A stretch of 64,000 nt of DNA from Pseudomonas lurida (GCF_013522705.1 NZ_JAAMRE010000028.1:1-64000), one strand, 5' to 3'. Counted from the stretch's first letter, positions 25,094 through 34,000 are shown. The notes: generated by a model not told the origin, from the sequence alone. Numbers and translations are program-made.

Positions 25094-25423
25094 GTGAGCA
25101 AAACCTACACCCCCGCCACCGCCGCGGCCGATGTCGAAACCACCCTCGCCTGGCTCGGCGGGCGCTGGAAGCTGATCATCCTGTTTCACCTGTTCGGTGG
25201 CCAGGTGCAGCGCTATTCCGACCTTGAGCGACTGATCCCGGAGATCTCGCAGAAGATGCTTGCCCAACAATTGCGCCAGCTCGAAGCCGACGGCCTGGTG
25301 CACCGCACGGTCTACCCCGTGGTGCCACCCAAGGTCGAATACCGCATGACCGAGTGGGGCCAGAGCCTGTGCCCGGTGCTGGACGGGCTGCTCAAATGGC
25401 AGGCCGCCAAACCCGCGAGCTAG
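25094..25423 (+). CDS. HxlR-family (winged-helix) transcriptional regulator
   Basis: A 109-residue DNA-binding protein. The segment AWLGGRWKLIILFHLFGG, then RYSDLERLIPEISQKMLAQQ and LEADGLVHRTVYPVVPPKVE, is the classic HxlR winged helix-turn-helix. I chose the GTG at 25094 because AGGAA lies 7 bases upstream and family similarity starts there. It is convergent with the SDR gene and the two stop codons overlap at CTAG. Adjacent HxlR/SDR pairs are frequent, so it may control the SDR gene, but the promoters are at opposite ends. Confidence 0.87.
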   Translation: MSKTYTPATAAADVETTLAWLGGRWKLIILFHLFGGQVQRYSDLERLIPEISQKMLAQQLRQLEADGLVHRTVYPVVPPKVEYRMTEWGQSLCPVLDGLLKWQAAKPAS

Positions 25424-26202
25424 ACCGTGGGTACGGTACCGCCGTCGATCACATATTCGGTGCCGCTGATCGAAGCGGCGCGCGGCGATACCAGGAAGGC
25501 GATCAAGTCGGCCACTTCCTCGGGCTTGGCCGGACGCCCGAGGGGAATGCCGCCCAGCGCCTGCATGATGATCTGCTTGCCACCCTCGTAATCCGTCCCC
25601 GCCTGCTCCGCCAGACGCTCCGCCAGCGCCACCGCCGCGTCAGTCTCCACCCAGCCCGGCGATACGCGCACCACCCGCACGCCCTTGGGCGTCACTTCCT
25701 TGGACAGGCTCTTGCTGTACGTCGCCAATGCCGCCTTGGCAGCGGCATACGCCGTGGTTGATTCGGGCAAAGGCAATTCCCGCTGAATCGAGGTGACATG
25801 AATGATTACCCCCGAGCCACGCTGGACCATTCCCGGCAGCAACGCACGATCCACCCGCACGGCCGCCATCAGGTTCTGGTTCAGCGCATTCGCCCATTGC
25901 TCATCATCAAGCACTGCAAACCCACCGGCCGGTGCGCTGGAGCCGCCGAGCACATTGACGATGATATCCACCCCACCAAACCGATCCTTCACCGCCTCGG
26001 TCACGCTCGCACAACCCGCGGCAGTGCCCAGGTCGGCAGCGATGAAATGCACGCCTTCAAGCGTCGAATCCGCCGCCGAACGCGCGACCGAAATCATCTG
26101 CGCGCCTTGTTCATGTAACACCGTCACCACGGCCGCGCCAATACCTTTGGTGCCACCGGTGACCAGTGCACGAAGGCCTTTTAGTCCGAGATCAAAACTC
26201 AT
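25420..26202 (-). CDS. SDR-family oxidoreductase
   Basis: A 260-residue NAD(P)-dependent short-chain dehydrogenase. The cofactor motif is TGGTKGIG (about 15-22), NVLGG replaces the NAG motif, and the catalytic Ser-Tyr-Lys lie in VTSIQRELP and STTAYAAAKAAL. The C-terminal end SGTEYVIDGGTVPT is typical. Start ATG 26202; the longer frame upstream lacks similarity. The substrate is unknown. It is convergent with the HxlR regulator, sharing stop-codon bases. Confidence 0.87.
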   Translation of the reverse strand: MSFDLGLKGLRALVTGGTKGIGAAVVTVLHEQGAQMISVARSAADSTLEGVHFIAADLGTAAGCASVTEAVKDRFGGVDIIVNVLGGSSAPAGGFAVLDDEQWANALNQNLMAAVRVDRALLPGMVQRGSGVIIHVTSIQRELPLPESTTAYAAAKAALATYSKSLSKEVTPKGVRVVRVSPGWVETDAAVALAERLAEQAGTDYEGGKQIIMQALGGIPLGRPAKPEEVADLIAFLVSPRAASISGTEYVIDGGTVPTV

Positions 26203-26334
26203 GAAACCTACTCCTGGGTAAACGAAGACCGCAGGATAAGAACGAGATGGACAGCCCACAAGAACGCACAAAAAGGTGATGGGCTCACCAAAAAGTAAGT
26301 GCCTGGATTCAGGCGGCCGCGTCACACGTCGAAC

Positions 26335-26424
26335 GGTAGGAACCGGCTTGCCGGCGATGGCAGCGCGTCAGTCGCTGTAGATGCAACTGACATACAGCAA
26401 TCGCTGGCAAGCCAGCGCCTACAG
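26335..26424. repeat. REP pair (GGCTTGCCGGCGATGG type)
   Basis: GGTAGGAACCGGCTTGCCGG at 26335 and its inverted partner ending GCCAGCGCCTACAGG form a REPIN of a different family from those with GTGGGAGG. Its right edge overlaps the end of the signal peptidase gene and supplies that gene's TAG stop (26419-26421). Confidence 0.7.
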
Positions 26425-27087
26425 GATCGGCGCACCAAATCTGTTCAGACGTGGCATCCAATGCTCCAGGATCTGCGCCGATGCCAGCACATGATGCGCC
26501 CGCCCGATCAACAGCCGACGTGGCACAAAGCCGATGTATCGCGAGTCATCGCTGTTATCGCGGTTATCCCCCAACATGAAATAGCTGTCGGCCGGCACCA
26601 CCACTGGTGCGAAGTTGCGCATCGCCCGCACCGTCGGCATGAACTGCACAGTACGCTGGCGGTTGGCGGCCAATTCGTTCAGCTTGATCCCTGGTACCGT
26701 ATGACCTGGGACAATTGGCTCGCTGATGTCCTGCGCATCACTGTAGGTGGCTGGCGTACCGTTGACCCACAGCACTTCATCGCGCATTTCCAGGGTGTCG
26801 CCGGGAACGCCGACAATCCGCTTGATCAGGCGCATGCCATCCTTGGGTGACGAAAACGTCACCACATCGCCGCGCTGGGGGTTATCGAGGTGGGCCAGGG
26901 AAATATCCGTGAGCGGGACCTTGAGGTCATACGCTACGCGATTGACCAGCACCACATCGCCTTCCAGCAGGGTTGGGCGCATGGAGCCGGAGGGAATCGG
27001 ATTCCAGTCAGCCAGGGAGGTACGGAAAACGCCGAAGCATATCCAGAAAATGATTGCGTAACGGTAACGGATCAACCAACTTCGCAT
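26419..27087 (-). CDS. Signal peptidase I (short paralog)
   Basis: A 222-residue S26 serine peptidase of the inner membrane that would cleave signal peptides. One N-terminal membrane helix (YRYAIIFWICFGVFR) is present instead of the two in main LepB proteins. The catalytic Ser is in PSGSMRPTLLEGD and the catalytic Lys in RLIKRIVGVPGD. The GDNRDNSDDSR box near the C terminus is intact. I favour the ATG at 27087 (MRSWLIRY), with GAGG just upstream; an in-frame ATG at 27114 is possible. It is a monocistronic gene, divergent from the DHFR-like gene. Being short, it may be a second, specialised signal peptidase. Confidence 0.85.
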   Translation of the reverse strand: MRSWLIRYRYAIIFWICFGVFRTSLADWNPIPSGSMRPTLLEGDVVLVNRVAYDLKVPLTDISLAHLDNPQRGDVVTFSSPKDGMRLIKRIVGVPGDTLEMRDEVLWVNGTPATYSDAQDISEPIVPGHTVPGIKLNELAANRQRTVQFMPTVRAMRNFAPVVVPADSYFMLGDNRDNSDDSRYIGFVPRRLLIGRAHHVLASAQILEHWMPRLNRFGAPIL

Positions 27088-27198
27088 ACATCCTCGCACG
27101 GCAGAAAGGGGCATCAGACTGTTTCTCAGACGCCCGGTTGTGGCACGCGAGGATTAAATGAATATTAGCGTCAAAGCGCACTAAAAGGAGTTTTCGCC

Positions 27199-27750
27199 AT
27201 GGATATCCACTGTTCCGTTTTTATCGCAACCAGCATCGACGGCTTTATTGCCCGTCCAGACGGTGATATCGAATGGTTGCACCGACCGGAATACGAAACC
27301 GCCGAGCTGAACGGCGTGACCTATGAACGCTTCATCGCCACGGTCGATGCACTGGTAATGGGTCGCAAAACCCTGGAGAAAGTCTTGTCCTTCCCGGATT
27401 GGCCCTACGAGGGCACTCCCGTCATTGCACTCTCCCATCAGCCTCTGCAGATCCCTGCGCATCTGGAGGGCAAGGTCGAAGTCATGGCAGCAGACGTCAC
27501 CTCACTCGTGGCAACGTTAGCCGAACGCGGTATGAAGCACCTCTATATCGACGGTGGCCAGACGATCCAGGCGTTTCTTGACGCGGGCCTGGTCAATGAG
27601 CTGATCATTACGCGTATCCCGGTTTTACTCGGGCAAGGGATCCCACTCTTCAGCCAGATCGGTCGAGAACTTGAGCTTCGCCATATCGGCACGCATGAGT
27701 CGGACAATGGTTTTGTTCAAAGTCGGTATCAAGTGATGCAATCTTCATAG
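27199..27750 (+). CDS. Dihydrofolate reductase-family protein (RibD C-terminal type)
   Basis: A 183-residue soluble protein starting behind a strong ribosome site (AAAAGGAG). The opening VFIATSIDGFIARPDGDIEW and the later VMGRKTLEKVLSF, LYIDGGQTIQAFLDAGLVNE and ITRIPVLLGQGIPLF are the standard blocks of the RibD C-terminal/YyaP-like reductase family, which is NADPH-dependent. The natural substrate is unknown in most members. The next gene begins 44 bases downstream on the same strand and may be co-transcribed. Confidence 0.87.
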   Translation: MDIHCSVFIATSIDGFIARPDGDIEWLHRPEYETAELNGVTYERFIATVDALVMGRKTLEKVLSFPDWPYEGTPVIALSHQPLQIPAHLEGKVEVMAADVTSLVATLAERGMKHLYIDGGQTIQAFLDAGLVNELIITRIPVLLGQGIPLFSQIGRELELRHIGTHESDNGFVQSRYQVMQSS

Positions 27751-27794
27751 CGGCGGCAGACACTCATATCGCGCAAGACGGACAGGAGGTCAGG

Positions 27795-28493
27795 ATGACT
27801 AAGCACATTATTGTTATCGGCGGCGAGTCCACCGAAGACATACAGCGTATGACGCGTATTGATGAACACATCGTCGCGTCATCAGGCAAAACGCACCCTA
27901 CTGTGCTCTACATCTCCACCGCCAATGGCGATGACCGAATCAAGATTTCCGATTTCACTGCCAAATATGAAAGCGCTGGCTGCCGTGTAACCACGCTGGC
28001 ATTTTTCATTTCACCCTTCTCCAACGCCAATCATATTTCATCACTCTTTGAGCAAGCCGACATTATTTACGTACCAGGCGGAAATACCCGCGCCATGTTG
28101 GCGATCTGGCGCGAATTTGCTGTAGTGGACCATCTGAAGAGGGCTTGGGAAAACGGCAAAGTCCTGTGTGGTGTCAGTGCAGGCGCCATTTGCTGGTTCG
28201 AGCATGGGCATTCCGATTCAGGGGGAGTGTTTGCGCTGGTTCACGGCCTGGGCTTGCTGCCAGGAGCACTGTGTCCGCATTTCAGCTCAGAAGCAGGAAG
28301 GGAAACGTCGTTTGTCGAGCTTGTTCAGCGTGAGGGGATACAACCCGCCTACGCGGTCGATGATGGCGTCGCTTTGCATTTCAAGGACGGCAAGTACCAC
28401 GAGACGATCTATAACGACGCAGCTAGTAACGCCTATAAAGTCAGTACAAGGCCCCCCTACCTAGCACAGGTATTGCAAACTTCAGGTGGGTAA
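27795..28493 (+). CDS. Peptidase E-like (S51, class I glutamine amidotransferase-like) protein
   Basis: A 232-residue soluble protein with ribosome site AGGAGGT. The nucleophile elbow GVSAGAICWF carries the expected catalytic Ser of PepE-type dipeptidases. The segment ADIIYVPGGNTRAML precedes it, as in S51 family members, and a later HFSSEAGRE region probably carries the His. The family cleaves Asp-X dipeptides or acts as cyanophycinase-like hydrolases; the substrate is not determinable here. It follows the DHFR-like gene by 44 bases. Confidence 0.82.
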   Translation: MTKHIIVIGGESTEDIQRMTRIDEHIVASSGKTHPTVLYISTANGDDRIKISDFTAKYESAGCRVTTLAFFISPFSNANHISSLFEQADIIYVPGGNTRAMLAIWREFAVVDHLKRAWENGKVLCGVSAGAICWFEHGHSDSGGVFALVHGLGLLPGALCPHFSSEAGRETSFVELVQREGIQPAYAVDDGVALHFKDGKYHETIYNDAASNAYKVSTRPPYLAQVLQTSGG

Positions 28494-28561
28494 ACGCAGC
28501 AAGGAAATTTCCGACAGCGTTTTAAGGTTGCTGCCCGGAAGATGCCTGCCTAATTTTCGGC

Positions 28562-28784
28562 GGTCGCTGCAAATTCAGCGACCGGGTTTCGCAGCCCGGT
28601 TAAACTCTAGACGCACAGCGTCCACCACAAGATAGCGGGCGCTTTTTTATGCCTGATGTTATGGCGGCTGTGCGCGGGATACCTTCGGGTATGCCGGGTG
28701 CCTAGAGTCCCGGTCTGCGAACCTGCGTACAGCTGCCACCCTGAAATCGTTTCGCAGCGATGGGTGGCGACTCCACTACTCTAG
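28562..28784 (+). ncRNA. C4-like antisense RNA leader with duplicated target sites
   Basis: This structured leader precedes the DUF6124 gene. The pair TTTCGCAG...ACTCTAG occurs twice: upstream (28587-28594, 28604-28610) and at the gene's ribosome site (28750-28757, 28778-28784, overlapping AGGAG). Between them sit exact complements in antisense order: CTAGAGT (28702-28708) and CTGCGAA (28715-28721). The middle segment can therefore pair either with the upstream decoy or with the translation-initiation region, which is the logic of phage P1/P7 C4 antisense RNA. Other hairpins are GGTCGCTG/CAGCGACC (28562-28583), ACCGGG/CCCGGT (28581-28600), a UUCG-capped stem (about 28679-28692), and GCCACCC/GGGTGGC around the second target. 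A terminator-like AGCGTCC/GGGCGCT stem with T6 lies at 28617-28648. The RNA ends are not known. Confidence 0.75.
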
Positions 28785-28794
28785 GAGCTTCGCC

Positions 28795-29130
28795 ATGATT
28801 AAAGACAGTCCAAATCCGCCGCTGGATTCATCCCAGTTTCAAGTTTCTGCTCATCAAGCGATTAACCATTATTTGAACCCATCTTCGAAACCAGAGCCGT
28901 CAGGTAACGGAACAGGTCTGTTTGCTGTGCGCGAAGGATTAGATGCAGAAACCTTATTGATCAACGCTTCAGAGGACCTGGCGTCAGTTCAAGCGCTGGC
29001 AAATCATCTGGCTTTTGAGATCGACGGTAATCCGCGCAGCGTGGCTCTGGGAATTTGTCGAATGCTGGAAGGGATTCAGTTGATGGTGGAGAAAACACTA
29101 AACCTCAATGAAAGTAGACTTCAGAGATAA
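28795..29130 (+). CDS. DUF6124-family small protein
   Basis: A 111-residue protein of unknown function, typical of Pseudomonas genomes. It has a proline-rich N terminus (MIKDSPNPPLDSSQFQ), the block HQAINHYLNPSSKP, then LDAETLLINASEDLASVQAL and a C-terminal helix ending LMVEKTLNLNESRLQR. No signal peptide or membrane helix is visible. Its ribosome site (AGGAG at 28783-28787) overlaps a sequence complementary to the upstream C4-like RNA, so translation is probably repressed by that RNA. A REP and the four-hairpin repeat follow. Confidence 0.82.
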   Translation: MIKDSPNPPLDSSQFQVSAHQAINHYLNPSSKPEPSGNGTGLFAVREGLDAETLLINASEDLASVQALANHLAFEIDGNPRSVALGICRMLEGIQLMVEKTLNLNESRLQR

Positions 29131-29177
29131 ATCTGAGATCGATTGGGCTAATCCATGGGAGGGGCTTGCCCCGGCGT

Positions 29178-29312
29178 GATCGCTCCCACGCTCTGCGTGG
29201 GAGCGCTGCCCGGGACGCTCCGCGTCCCGCCAGCGACACGAGTCTCAGGTCCTGCGCACTTGTGACGCAGAGCGTCACGGGATGCATTCCCACGCGGAGC
29301 TTGGGAACGATC
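29178..29312. repeat. Four-hairpin palindromic repeat, copy 3 (opposite orientation)
   Basis: Same four-hairpin architecture as at 6520-6804, but the order of the inner hairpins (GGGACGC/GCGTCCC, then GTGACGC/GCGTCAC) shows it is inverted. It sits between the DUF6124 and cysS genes, preceded by a short REP (about 29155-29175). Its last hairpin has one mismatch (GCTTGGG). Confidence 0.82.
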
Positions 29313-29337
29313 GCCCCGAACCAGTCGGGGCGTTTTT
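29312..29337 (+). terminator. Rho-independent terminator
   Basis: CGCCCCGA (29312-29319), loop ACCAG, TCGGGGCG (29325-29332), then TTTTT. It ends plus-strand transcription from the DUF6124 unit before the convergent cysS gene. Confidence 0.75.
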
Positions 29338-29354
29338 CATCCGGCATTTGCCAA

Positions 29355-30743
29355 TCAGGCCTGATCAGCCAACCGCCACGTTGTCCCACCCTTGCCGTCT
29401 TCCAACACCACGCCCATTGCGGTCAGTTGGTCACGGATACGGTCGGATTCCGCCCAGTCCTTGTTAGCACGCGCAGCCAAACGCGCCTGGATCAGCGCAT
29501 CCACTTGCGCCGCATCCACACGCCCTTCGGCGCCAGCCTGCAGGAAGTCGTCGGCTTCCATCTGCAACACGCCCAATACGCTCGCCAGTTCTTTCAAGCG
29601 CGCCGCCAGGCCCGCCGCTGCGTCGAGATCGCTCTCGCGCAGGCGGTTGATCTCGCGCACCATTTCGAACAGCACCGCACAGGCTTCGGGGGTGCCGAAG
29701 TCGTCGTTCATGACTTCGGTGAACCGCGACACGAACGCTTCGCCGCCGGCCGGCGCCACGGATGGCAAGCCTTTCAACGCGTGGTAGAACCGCTCCAGGG
29801 CGCCCTTGGCATCCTTGAGGTTGTCTTCCGAGTAGTTGATGGCGCTGCGGTAGTGGCTGGACACCAGCAGGTAACGCACCACTTCCGGGTGGTACTTTTC
29901 CAGCACGTCGCGGATGGTGAAGAAGTTGTTCAAGGACTTGGACATCTTCTCGCCATTGATGCGGATCATGCCGCAGTGCATCCAGGCATTGGCGTAGGTC
30001 TTGCCGGTGGCGGCTTCGCTCTGGGCGATTTCGTTTTCGTGGTGCGGGAACTCCAGGTCGCTGCCGCCGCCATGAATGTCGAAGGTCTCGCCCAGGCAGC
30101 AGGTGGACATCACCGAGCACTCGATGTGCCAGCCCGGACGGCCTGCGCCCCACGGCGACTCCCAGCTCGGCTCGCCGGGCTTGGTGGCTTTCCACAACAC
30201 GAAGTCCAGCGGGTCTTGCTTGGCTTCGTCGACTTCGATACGCGCGCCGATGCGCAGGTCTTCGATTTTCTTGCGCGACAGCTTGCCGTAGCCCATGAAC
30301 TTGGCGACGCGGTAGTACACGTCGCCATTGCCTGGGGCGTAGGCGTAACCCTTGTCGATCAGGGTCTGGATCATCGCGTGCATGCCGGGGATGTGGTCCG
30401 TGGCACGCGGCTCCATGTCCGGCTTGAGGATGTTGAGGCGCGCCTCGTCCTCGTGCATGGCGGCGATCATGCGCTCGGTCAGCGCGTCGAACGACTCGCC
30501 GTTTTCGTTGGCGCGGTTGATGATCTTGTCGTCGATGTCGGTGATGTTGCGCACATAGGTCAGGTCATAGCCGCTGAAACGCAGCCAGCGGGTCACCAGG
30601 TCGAAGGCCACCATGCTGCGGCCGTGGCCGATGTGGCAGTAGTCGTACACGGTCATGCCGCACACGTACATGCGCACCTTGTTGCCATCGAGCGGCTTGA
30701 AGACTTCTTTGGTCTTGCTGAGTGTGTTGTAGATCGTTAGCAC
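29355..30743 (-). CDS. cysS: Cysteinyl-tRNA synthetase
   Basis: A 462-residue class I aminoacyl-tRNA synthetase charging tRNA-Cys. The HIGH-type motif lies in YDYCHIGHGRSMVAFD. KMSKS lies in GEKMSKSLNNFFTIRD. Zinc ligands are the Cys of VCGMTVYD, the Cys of WHIECSVMS and the His pair of EFPHHENEIAQSEA. Length matches the family (about 460). It lies 18 bases after glnS on the same strand, so the two synthetase genes are probably co-transcribed. Confidence 0.96.
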   Translation of the reverse strand: MLTIYNTLSKTKEVFKPLDGNKVRMYVCGMTVYDYCHIGHGRSMVAFDLVTRWLRFSGYDLTYVRNITDIDDKIINRANENGESFDALTERMIAAMHEDEARLNILKPDMEPRATDHIPGMHAMIQTLIDKGYAYAPGNGDVYYRVAKFMGYGKLSRKKIEDLRIGARIEVDEAKQDPLDFVLWKATKPGEPSWESPWGAGRPGWHIECSVMSTCCLGETFDIHGGGSDLEFPHHENEIAQSEAATGKTYANAWMHCGMIRINGEKMSKSLNNFFTIRDVLEKYHPEVVRYLLVSSHYRSAINYSEDNLKDAKGALERFYHALKGLPSVAPAGGEAFVSRFTEVMNDDFGTPEACAVLFEMVREINRLRESDLDAAAGLAARLKELASVLGVLQMEADDFLQAGAEGRVDAAQVDALIQARLAARANKDWAESDRIRDQLTAMGVVLEDGKGGTTWRLADQA

Positions 30744-30761
30744 AACGGCTTCCTTAGAGAA

Positions 30762-32462
30762 TCACTGGCCCCACGAATCACGCAGGGTCACGGTACGGTT
30801 GAATACCGGAGCACCAGGTTTCGAGTCCTTGATATCCGCGCAGAAGTAGCCTTCGCGCTCGAACTGGAAACGGTCTTCCGGCTGTGCGTCGCCAAGCGAT
30901 GGCTCGGCACGACAACCAGTGAGTACTTGCAGGGAGTCAGGGTTGATGTTGTCGAGGAAACTGGCGCTGTCTTCGGCCTTCTCGGGATTCGGCGAGCGGA
31001 ACAGACGGTCGTACAGACGCACTTCGCACTCGACGCTGGCGGCGGCCGGCACCCAGTGGATTACGCCCTTGACCTTGCGGCCTTCAGGGTTCTTGCCCAA
31101 GGTGTCCGGGTCGTACGAGCAGTGCAGTTCGACGATGTTGCCGTCGGCGTCCTTGATCGCTTCGTCGGCGCGGATCACATAACTGCCGCGCAGGCGCACT
31201 TCGCCGTTCGGCTCCAGGCGCTTATAGCCCTTTGGCGGTTCTTCCATGAAATCGTCACGGTCGATGTAGATTTCACGGGCGAACGGCAGCTTGCGCACGC
31301 CGAGCGCTTCGTTCTGCGGATGACGCGGCAATTCGAGATTGTCGACCTTGTCTTGCGGATAGTTGGTGATCACCACTTTCAACGGGCGCAGCACGCACAT
31401 GGCGCGCGGCGCGTTCGCGTCGAGGTCCTGGCGGATGCTGAATTCGAGCATGCCGTAGTCCACCACGCCGTCGGAGCGGTTGGTGCCGACCATCTCGCAG
31501 AAATTGCGAATCGACGCCGGGGTATAGCCACGGCGGCGGAAGCCCGACAGCGTGGACATGCGCGGGTCATCCCAGCCATGTACGTGCTTTTCATCGACCA
31601 GTTGCTTGAGCTTGCGCTTGCTGGTGATGGTGTAGTTGAGGTTCAGGCGGCTGAATTCGTACTGGCGCGGCTGAGCCGGCACCGGCAGATTGCTCAGGAA
31701 CCATTCGTACAATGGGCGATGGCTTTCGAACTCCAGGGTGCAGATGGAGTGGGTGATGCCTTCGATGGCGTCCGACTGGCCGTGGGTGAAGTCGTAGTTG
31801 GGGTAGATGCACCACTTGTCGCCGGTCTGGTGGTGATGGGCGTGGCGGATGCGGTACATGATCGGGTCGCGCAGGTTCATGTTCGGCGAGGCCATGTCGA
31901 TCTTGGCGCGCAGCACACGGGCGCCGTCCGGGAACTCGCCGGCGCGCATGCGGGCGAACCAGTCGAGGTTCTCTTGCACCGAACGGTCGCGGAACGGGCT
32001 GTTCTTGCCCGGTTCGGTGAGCGTGCCACGGTATTCCTTGGCCTGTTCCGGGCTCAGGTCGTCGACGTAGGCCTTGCCGGCCTTGATCAACTCCACGGCC
32101 CAGTCGTGCAACTGGTCGAAGTACTGCGAGGCATAGCGCACTTCACCGGACCATTCGAAACCCAGCCACTTCACGTCGCTTTCGATGGCGTCGATGTATT
32201 CCTGGTCTTCCTTGGCCGGGTTGGTGTCGTCGAAACGCAGGTGGGTGACGCCGCCGAATTCCTGGGCCAGGCCGAAGTTTACGCAGATCGACTTGGCGTG
32301 ACCGATGTGCAGGTAGCCGTTGGGCTCAGGCGGGAAACGGGTGACGATCTGCGTGTGCTTGCCCGAATCCAGGTCCGCCTGGATGATCGGGCGCAGGAAA
32401 TTGACCGGGACGGCAGGTCCGGTCTTGGAATTCGAGGTAGGGTCGACAGTGGGCTTGCTCAT
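30762..32462 (-). CDS. glnS: Glutaminyl-tRNA synthetase
   Basis: A 566-residue class I synthetase charging tRNA-Gln. Key blocks are TRFPPEPNGYLHIGHAKSIC (HIGH motif) and NYTITSKRKLKQLVDE (the KMSKS equivalent). The conserved anticodon-binding beta-barrels include YFCADIKDSKPGAPVFNRTV near the end. I chose the ATG at 32462 (MSKPTVDPTS), where family similarity starts. It is divergent from ppiB, and the 249-base gap between them must hold both promoters. Confidence 0.96.
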   Translation of the reverse strand: MSKPTVDPTSNSKTGPAVPVNFLRPIIQADLDSGKHTQIVTRFPPEPNGYLHIGHAKSICVNFGLAQEFGGVTHLRFDDTNPAKEDQEYIDAIESDVKWLGFEWSGEVRYASQYFDQLHDWAVELIKAGKAYVDDLSPEQAKEYRGTLTEPGKNSPFRDRSVQENLDWFARMRAGEFPDGARVLRAKIDMASPNMNLRDPIMYRIRHAHHHQTGDKWCIYPNYDFTHGQSDAIEGITHSICTLEFESHRPLYEWFLSNLPVPAQPRQYEFSRLNLNYTITSKRKLKQLVDEKHVHGWDDPRMSTLSGFRRRGYTPASIRNFCEMVGTNRSDGVVDYGMLEFSIRQDLDANAPRAMCVLRPLKVVITNYPQDKVDNLELPRHPQNEALGVRKLPFAREIYIDRDDFMEEPPKGYKRLEPNGEVRLRGSYVIRADEAIKDADGNIVELHCSYDPDTLGKNPEGRKVKGVIHWVPAAASVECEVRLYDRLFRSPNPEKAEDSASFLDNINPDSLQVLTGCRAEPSLGDAQPEDRFQFEREGYFCADIKDSKPGAPVFNRTVTLRDSWGQ

Positions 32463-32711
32463 AGGATCCTTGAACAGACAGGTTCGTGGCCGTTTGCGGC
32501 CAGATAAAACAAAGGGCTTATCATAGCCGAAGCGGTCAAGCCGCTGACAGAGCGTGGCCCAAAACTGCTGCATTTAATGCACGGGCGGTAAAAAACCACC
32601 TCGAAATTCCTGCCGGGCACGCTAAACTGCGCGCCTTGGCCGCCGTTTAGCCAGACAGGTCAGGCGCTCTGCGCGCCCAAACCCACGAATTCCCTGAAAA
32701 GAGTAGTGCAC

Positions 32712-33215
32712 ATGACTCAAGTCAAACTGACCACCAACCACGGTGACATTGTCATCGAGCTGAACGCCGAGAAAGCGCCGATCACCGTCGCCAACTTCAT
32801 CGAATACGTTAAAGCCGGCCACTACGAAAACACGGTTTTCCACCGTGTCATCGGCAACTTCATGATCCAGGGCGGCGGTTTCGAGCCTGGCATGAAAGAA
32901 AAGAAAGACAAGCGCCCAAGCATCCAGAACGAAGCGGACAACGGCCTCTCCAACGACAAGTACACCGTCGCCATGGCCCGTACCATGGAGCCGCATTCGG
33001 CCTCCGCGCAGTTCTTCATCAACGTGGCCGACAACACCTTCCTCAACCACAGCGGCAAGAACGTGCAGGGCTGGGGCTACGCGGTATTCGGTAAAGTCAC
33101 CGAAGGCCAGGACGTTGTCGACAAGATCAAAGGCGTGTCCACCACCTCCAAGGCCGGCCACCAGGACGTCCCTGCTGAAGACGTGATCGTCGAGAAAGCC
33201 GAGATCGTTGGGTGA
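32712..33215 (+). CDS. ppiB: Peptidyl-prolyl cis-trans isomerase B (cyclophilin)
   Basis: A 167-residue cytoplasmic cyclophilin with no signal peptide. Active-site blocks are VFHRVIGNFMIQGGGFEPGM and VAMARTMEPHSASAQFFINV, including the catalytic Arg and the Gln/Phe pocket residues. The start ATG 32712 is preferred over a GTG six bases earlier. The stop overlaps the GTG of lpxH, so the two are coupled, an arrangement seen in other proteobacteria. Confidence 0.95.
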   Translation: MTQVKLTTNHGDIVIELNAEKAPITVANFIEYVKAGHYENTVFHRVIGNFMIQGGGFEPGMKEKKDKRPSIQNEADNGLSNDKYTVAMARTMEPHSASAQFFINVADNTFLNHSGKNVQGWGYAVFGKVTEGQDVVDKIKGVSTTSKAGHQDVPAEDVIVEKAEIVG

Positions 33216-33961
33216 TATTGCTGATTTCAGATTTGCATCTGGAAGAGGAGCGCCCGGACATCACCCGGGCGTTTCTGGATCTGCTCCACGGCCGTGCCCG
33301 TGGTGCCCAGGCGTTGTACATTCTGGGGGACTTCTTCGAAGCCTGGATTGGCGACGATGGGATGACCGAATTCCAACGCTCGATCTGCGCGCACTTGCGC
33401 GAACTGAGCGACAGCGGCACCGCGATTTTCATCATGCACGGCAACCGCGATTTCCTGCTCGGCAAGGCCTTCTGCAAAGCCGCCGGCGCCACCCTGCTTA
33501 AAGACCCGAGCGTGGTGCATCTGCACGGTGAGCCCGTGCTGCTGATGCACGGCGACAGCCTGTGCACCCGCGACCTCGGCTATATGAAGCTGCGGCGCAT
33601 CCTGCGTAACCCCATTGTGCTGTTTATCCTGCGCCACCTGCCCTTGGCCAGCCGCCACAAGCTGGCGCGCAAGCTGCGCAGCGAAAGCCGTGCGCAAACG
33701 CGCATGAAGGCCAACGACATTGTCGATGTCACTCCCGAGGAAGTACCCCGGGTGATGCAGCACTTCGGCGTGCACACGCTGGTCCACGGCCACACCCACC
33801 GCCCGGCGATCCACAAGCTGCAGATCGGCGACCAGGCTGCCCGGCGCATTGTGCTCGGGGATTGGGACAAGCAGGGCTGGGCGTTGCAGGTGGATGAGCA
33901 AGGGTTTCAACTGGCGGCGTTTGACTTCGTCAATCCGCAGCTGGCGTTGCCTGGCGCCTGA
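33212..33961 (+). CDS. lpxH: UDP-2,3-diacylglucosamine diphosphatase
   Basis: A 249-residue metallophosphoesterase of lipid A synthesis that hydrolyses UDP-2,3-diacylglucosamine to lipid X and UMP at the membrane. Metal-binding motifs are SDLHLEEERPDITRAF, LGDFFEAWIGDDG, GNRDFLLGK, LMHGDSLCTRD and HGHTHRP, all as in LpxH. The GTG start at 33212 overlaps the ppiB stop (GTGA) and gives the expected N terminus at the DLHL motif. Length is typical. Confidence 0.94.
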   Translation: MILLISDLHLEEERPDITRAFLDLLHGRARGAQALYILGDFFEAWIGDDGMTEFQRSICAHLRELSDSGTAIFIMHGNRDFLLGKAFCKAAGATLLKDPSVVHLHGEPVLLMHGDSLCTRDLGYMKLRRILRNPIVLFILRHLPLASRHKLARKLRSESRAQTRMKANDIVDVTPEEVPRVMQHFGVHTLVHGHTHRPAIHKLQIGDQAARRIVLGDWDKQGWALQVDEQGFQLAAFDFVNPQLALPGA

Positions 33962-34000
33962 TCCTCAAACACCGCTGATCCAATGTGAATACAGATCAAA

